Source of the DNA: CAG-882 sp050874385
Lineage (GTDB): Bacteria > Bacillota > Clostridia > Lachnospirales > Lachnospiraceae
Length of the DNA stretch: 64,000 nucleotides
Assembly (NCBI GenBank): GCA_050874385.1
Contig: JBNMKO010000009.1
Coordinates: 3,793-67,792 of the forward strand
Direction of reading: 5' to 3'
A program made the position numbers and the translations under genes. This document shows, piece after piece, positions 61,213 to 64,000 of this stretch. The notes under the pieces are model-generated. The model ran no database searches, had not been told where the DNA came from, and saw only the letters and a list, made by a program, of their open reading frames with translations. Position 1 is the first letter of the stretch; each line of letters starts with the position of its first letter.

Positions 61213-61488
61213 ATGCTTAAACTATCGTTAAAACAGGGACAATATCTTAACATTGGAGACGACATAAGGGTCGTATATCTTGGAGGAACATCGACAATCG
61301 GGCGCTTTATGATTGACGCACCGAGGGAGGTTAACATAGCCAGAAGCACAGTTGAGCAGAATCCTGAGCGAAAGAAAGACACCTACTACCCGGAGCACAA
61401 GATATCCAAGGAGGCGCAGGCGCAGATAAAGCGCATACTCTACGAGGAGAAGTTGAAGGCAGAGAAAGCCGGAGAGCAGGAACAGTAA
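61213..61488 (+). CDS. csrA: CsrA-type carbon storage/flagellar regulator (divergent, long tail)
   Basis: A 91-residue RNA-binding protein. The ATG at 61213 follows GGAGG. The core MLKLSLKQGQYLNIGDDIRV and RFMIDAPREVNIARS keep the CsrA beta-strand pattern and the RNA-binding Arg near residue 44-45, but the region after it is NIARSTV instead of V-x-R-E-E. A charged tail of about 35 residues is longer than in most CsrA proteins. CsrA blocks flagellin translation in Firmicutes, with FliW as antagonist. Flagellin lies 120 bp downstream; fliW is not in the window. Confidence 0.8.
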   Translation: MLKLSLKQGQYLNIGDDIRVVYLGGTSTIGRFMIDAPREVNIARSTVEQNPERKKDTYYPEHKISKEAQAQIKRILYEEKLKAEKAGEQEQ

Positions 61489-61500
61489 TTTAGGTAATGG

Positions 61501-61608
61501 GCGGAGATACACCCGGGATTCTCCGTTTATTATAGATAAACGCCGGGAAACGGATTTCCCAAGGCGAAAATAATAAACCCAACATATTGGGTCAAGGAGG
61601 AAAAAAAT
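61501..61608 (+). promoter_or_regulatory. Structured flagellin leader with candidate CsrA sites
   Basis: Three hairpins: CGGAGA/TCTCCG (61502-61525), GCCGGGAAA with TTTCCCAAGGC enclosing a loop CGGA (61542-61565), and ACCCAA/TTGGGT (61577-61592). The ribosome site AAGGAGG (61594-61600) follows. A GGA in a loop plus a GGA in the ribosome site is the layout of CsrA binding on Bacillus hag mRNA. Confidence 0.65.
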
Positions 61609-63576
61609 ATGGTAGTACAGCATAATATGCAGGCAGTAAATGCCAACAGAATGTTAAACATTACAACCGGAGCACAGGCTAAGTCAACAGAGAAGTTGTC
61701 ATCCGGTTACAGAATTAACCGTGCAGCAGATGATGCAGCAGGTCTTACAATTTCCGAGAAGATGAGAAAGCAGATCAGAGGTCTTGACCAGGCTTCTTCA
61801 AACGCTGAGGACGGTGTTTCCGCAGTGCAGACAGCAGAAGGTGCACTCACAGAAGTTCACTCAATGCTTCAGAGAATGAACGAGCTCGCAGTACAGGCTT
61901 CCAACGGTACTAACTCAGAGGATGACCGTAATGCAATCCAGTCTGAGATTTCACAGCTCACAACAGAGATTGACCGTGTTTCCGAGACAACTAAGTTCAA
62001 CGAGACATATCTCTTAAAGGGCGACGCTGACGGCGCAACAAAGACTAACACTGTTGCAGCTCATGATGCAGGTCTCAACGGTACACTTGTTGACAATGGC
62101 GACGGTACATCAACTTTCACAGCTAACAAGTTAGCTAACGGAGATAAGGTTACAATCGGCGGCAAGGAGTACACAATCGGAACAAAGGGAAAAGGTACAG
62201 TGCTTGATGAAGATGACTTGAATACAAGTACGGATGGATATGACACAGCTGCAAATATTCTGGCTTCTACTGCAAAGTTAAAAGCAGGTGACAGCATTTC
62301 TTATAGTGGAAAGACTTATACACTTACCGATAAGATTGGCTTAGATGACATCACTTTTGCTGCAACTGATAAATTCAAAGTTGGTGATGTAGAATTTACA
62401 ATTTCAAATAACGCTAATGATGCTGCAAAGATAGATGCAAATGGAGCTGGATCAATTGGTTTAAATAATGTAAAGGATTATATTAAAGCGGCACTTGCTG
62501 ATGGAAAGCAGGTTACAACTGTATCAGGAGCGAAGGCAAATCAGGCTCAGACAGGTGCTGCTGCAGATCAGGCAAATGCTATAACAGGAGGTACCACAAT
62601 TGTAGCGTCTCTTGAAAGTGGAGAGGTCAGCGCGTTTCAGGCAGGTGGAGCAAATGCAACAGCTGAATTACTTGCAAAGGCTGGAGCAAAACTTGGTGCT
62701 ACAAAGGCAGAGTTTAAAGCTGGTGATACTTTAACAGTTTCTGGTAAGACGACAACAGCAACAGATAAGGACCCGCAGTCAGCAAAAGCTACTTACACTG
62801 CAATTAAGGCATTAAATGCTGGAGATACAGTTACAGTTGGTTCAGGTGTAGATGCAGTAAAATATACAATTGTTGACACCGAAGATGAAGAAGATGCAGA
62901 TTCATTTAAAGCTACAATAGATACCATTCTTTCCAAGATTAAGGATGGAGCAACTGTAGATGTAAATGGTGCTGGTGCTAAGAGCGTTATCGGAGACATC
63001 GGTTCATCAGGAACAGCGGATGATGTTATCTCTGCAAAGAGTGCTTATGCTATGATGACACAGGAGTTAAAGGCAGCATCTTCAATCGGAACAGATACTG
63101 CAGCAACAGTAACAAACGAGGGAAGTGGTAAGTTCACTATCAAGCAGGGTACTGTTGAGGTTAAGGACAAGCTCTCCTTCAACTTACAGGTAGGTTCAGA
63201 TGCCGATATGACTAACAAGATTAGCGTAAATATCGAGTCCATGAGCGCAGCAGGTCTCGGAATTAAGGGTATCAATGTATCCGATGATTCAGGTAAGGCA
63301 GCTACATACGCTATCGACGCTATCGCTGATGCTCTCCAGAAGGTATCAGAGCAGCGTTCATCACTCGGTGCCGTTCAGAACAGACTTGAGCACACAATCG
63401 ACAACCTCGATAACGTTGTTGAGAATACAACATCCGCTGAGTCTCGTATCCGTGATGTTGATATGGCTGAGGAGATGGTTGAGTACAGCAAGAACAACAT
63501 TCTTGCTCAGGCCGGACAGTCTATGCTTGCACAGGCTAACCAGTCAACACAGGGAGTTCTCTCCTTACTCGGCTAA
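61609..63576 (+). CDS. fliC: Flagellin with long variable insert
   Basis: A 655-residue flagellar filament protein. Residues 1-150 are the conserved D0/D1 part (VVQHNMQAVNANRMLNITTG, SSGYRINRAADDAAG, MRKQIRGLDQA). Residues 560-655 are the matching C-terminal part (IDAIADALQKVSEQRS, RLEHTIDNLDN, ending LSLLG). About 400 residues lie between, made of Lys/Gly/Asp/Thr-rich beta-strand sequence with the repeated pattern GD-x-hydrophobic-T-x-x-GK-x-YT. It is exported through the flagellar secretion system. The conserved TLR5 region appears in the N-terminal part, but activity cannot be read. It is preceded by csrA and followed by a terminator. Confidence 0.95.
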   Translation: MVVQHNMQAVNANRMLNITTGAQAKSTEKLSSGYRINRAADDAAGLTISEKMRKQIRGLDQASSNAEDGVSAVQTAEGALTEVHSMLQRMNELAVQASNGTNSEDDRNAIQSEISQLTTEIDRVSETTKFNETYLLKGDADGATKTNTVAAHDAGLNGTLVDNGDGTSTFTANKLANGDKVTIGGKEYTIGTKGKGTVLDEDDLNTSTDGYDTAANILASTAKLKAGDSISYSGKTYTLTDKIGLDDITFAATDKFKVGDVEFTISNNANDAAKIDANGAGSIGLNNVKDYIKAALADGKQVTTVSGAKANQAQTGAAADQANAITGGTTIVASLESGEVSAFQAGGANATAELLAKAGAKLGATKAEFKAGDTLTVSGKTTTATDKDPQSAKATYTAIKALNAGDTVTVGSGVDAVKYTIVDTEDEEDADSFKATIDTILSKIKDGATVDVNGAGAKSVIGDIGSSGTADDVISAKSAYAMMTQELKAASSIGTDTAATVTNEGSGKFTIKQGTVEVKDKLSFNLQVGSDADMTNKISVNIESMSAAGLGIKGINVSDDSGKAATYAIDAIADALQKVSEQRSSLGAVQNRLEHTIDNLDNVVENTTSAESRIRDVDMAEEMVEYSKNNILAQAGQSMLAQANQSTQGVLSLLG

Positions 63577-63596
63577 TCTTAGCTAAGTGGCGACAC

Positions 63597-63718
63597 TTCC
63601 TAATTGGAATGAAGTTTCTGATGGGAATATAATTTTTAATAGAAATTAGTTTCTAATAGAAATACGATTTCTAATAGAAATACCATTTCTAATGGAGACA
63701 TAGTTCCAAGTGGAATGA
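63597..63718. repeat. Array of seven 18-bp units with small palindromes
   Basis: Motif TTTCTAATAGAAAT or a variant recurs with centres at 63601, 63619, 63637, 63654, 63672, 63690 and 63708, so the period is 17-18 bp. Each unit is a small inverted repeat (TTTC/GAAA). It lies between the flagellin stop codon and its terminator, thus in the 3' untranslated part of the mRNA. Confidence 0.8.
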
Positions 63719-63733
63719 CGGCATGAATTTTAT

Positions 63734-63775
63734 AACGCTCCCATACTGGAGAAATCCGGTGTGGGAGCGTTTTTG
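63734..63775 (+). terminator. Intrinsic terminator of flagellin
   Basis: AACGCTCCCA (63734-63743) pairs with TGGGAGCGTT (63762-63771), followed by five T. Confidence 0.9.
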
Positions 63776-63835
63776 GTTGAGCTAAAGTTATAGAAAAATT
63801 ATACAATATTTAGTTGTATTGTATCAAAGAGGATA

Positions 63836-63864
63836 TTGACATATTTAAGTGGTTGTGCTAATCT
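63836..63864 (+). promoter_or_regulatory. Predicted promoter for a gene beyond the window
   Basis: TTGACA (63836-63841), a 17-bp spacer and TAATCT (63859-63864). No gene is seen from here to 64000, so the product lies downstream of the window. Confidence 0.55.
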
Positions 63865-64000
63865 ATATTCAGAGCATATTTCTTGGAAAATCTATATTTC
63901 TTATTTCTAGAGTGCGTGTGAAGTTTTGCATTGTATGGCAATGGTTTTATGATGACATGTAATGCAGCTGTAGATAATATTTGATGCTTATATAATAATG

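Noticed and set aside
63577..64000. Search for a coding region after flagellin
   Set aside because: Only the 18-bp array, the terminator and a promoter were found. No frame with a ribosome site is present.

Overview
The window looks like a chromosome segment of a motile, spore-forming member of the Lachnospiraceae (Clostridia), close to the Roseburia/Agathobacter/Lachnospira type. The reasons are a moderately AT-rich sequence, strong GGAGG ribosome binding sites, a CsrA-flagellin pair and four chemoreceptors. Further support comes from clostridial sporulation genes (SipL-like, CotS-like, YtvI-like), a PPi-type phosphofructokinase and a three-zinc-ligand-type L-ribulose-5-phosphate 4-epimerase. 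No rRNA, tRNA, CRISPR array, prophage or intact transposase was seen.

Layout. 1-5.8 kb: the 3' part of a very acidic, repeat-rich protein with a degenerate AAA+ domain, then a sugar kinase and araD. 5.7-12.1 kb is accessory. It holds an AAA/PD-(D/E)XK gene bracketed by a duplicated terminator segment, one copy of which carries a MITE-like insertion. It also holds an RRNPP-type regulator convergent with an unannotated 53-codon peptide gene, a small secreted protein, an orphan solute-binding lipoprotein and a decayed araD fragment. 12.2-17.6 kb: a structured leader and MATE transporter, then two tandem chemoreceptors. 17.8-23.7 kb: transaldolase/F6P aldolase, transketolase, a ~207-bp hierarchical hairpin repeat array, a membrane-anchored unknown and PPi-phosphofructokinase. 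With the kinase and araD these genes link pentoses to glycolysis. 24.0-28.3 kb: promoter, 24-codon leader peptide, intrinsic terminator and a heterodimeric ABC exporter, an arrangement that resembles ribosome-mediated attenuation (BmrCD type). 28.3-36.6 kb: a zinc-ribbon/YIP1-like membrane protein, a dense hairpin cluster, a Nudix hydrolase, a CBS/DRTGG Mn pyrophosphatase, a flavin reductase, shikimate kinase, an M23 endopeptidase and MurA. 36.8-40.9 kb: two more chemoreceptors. 41.1-45.7 kb: SAM-I riboswitch and metK, a sensor kinase/response regulator, and an MNT/HEPN toxin-antitoxin pair beside a remnant of a second response-regulator 3' end. 45.7-60.4 kb: RluA-type pseudouridine synthase, YtvI-like protein, MBOAT plus AlgJ-like acyltransferase pair, lipoproteins, a transglutaminase-like protein, proS, cca and a sporulation cluster (CotS-like, PEGA, PrcB-like, SipL-like). 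Two of these sporulation genes have their Shine-Dalgarno sequence inside a similar hairpin. 60.4-64 kb: an XRE regulator, csrA, a structured leader with a GGA-loop hairpin, and a large flagellin followed by an 18-bp palindrome array.

The strongest leads for new biology are: (1) the RRNPP regulator with a hidden convergent peptide gene next to a secreted protein; (2) the leader-peptide attenuator of the ABC exporter; (3) a small TA-flanked inverted-repeat element with a natural empty site in the same window; (4) the repeated SD-sequestering hairpins before GTG starts of two spore genes; (5) the nested-hairpin leader of the MATE gene; (6) the hairpin repeat array at 20.8-21.3 kb. All calls come from reading the sequence and family knowledge. 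No database search was run.
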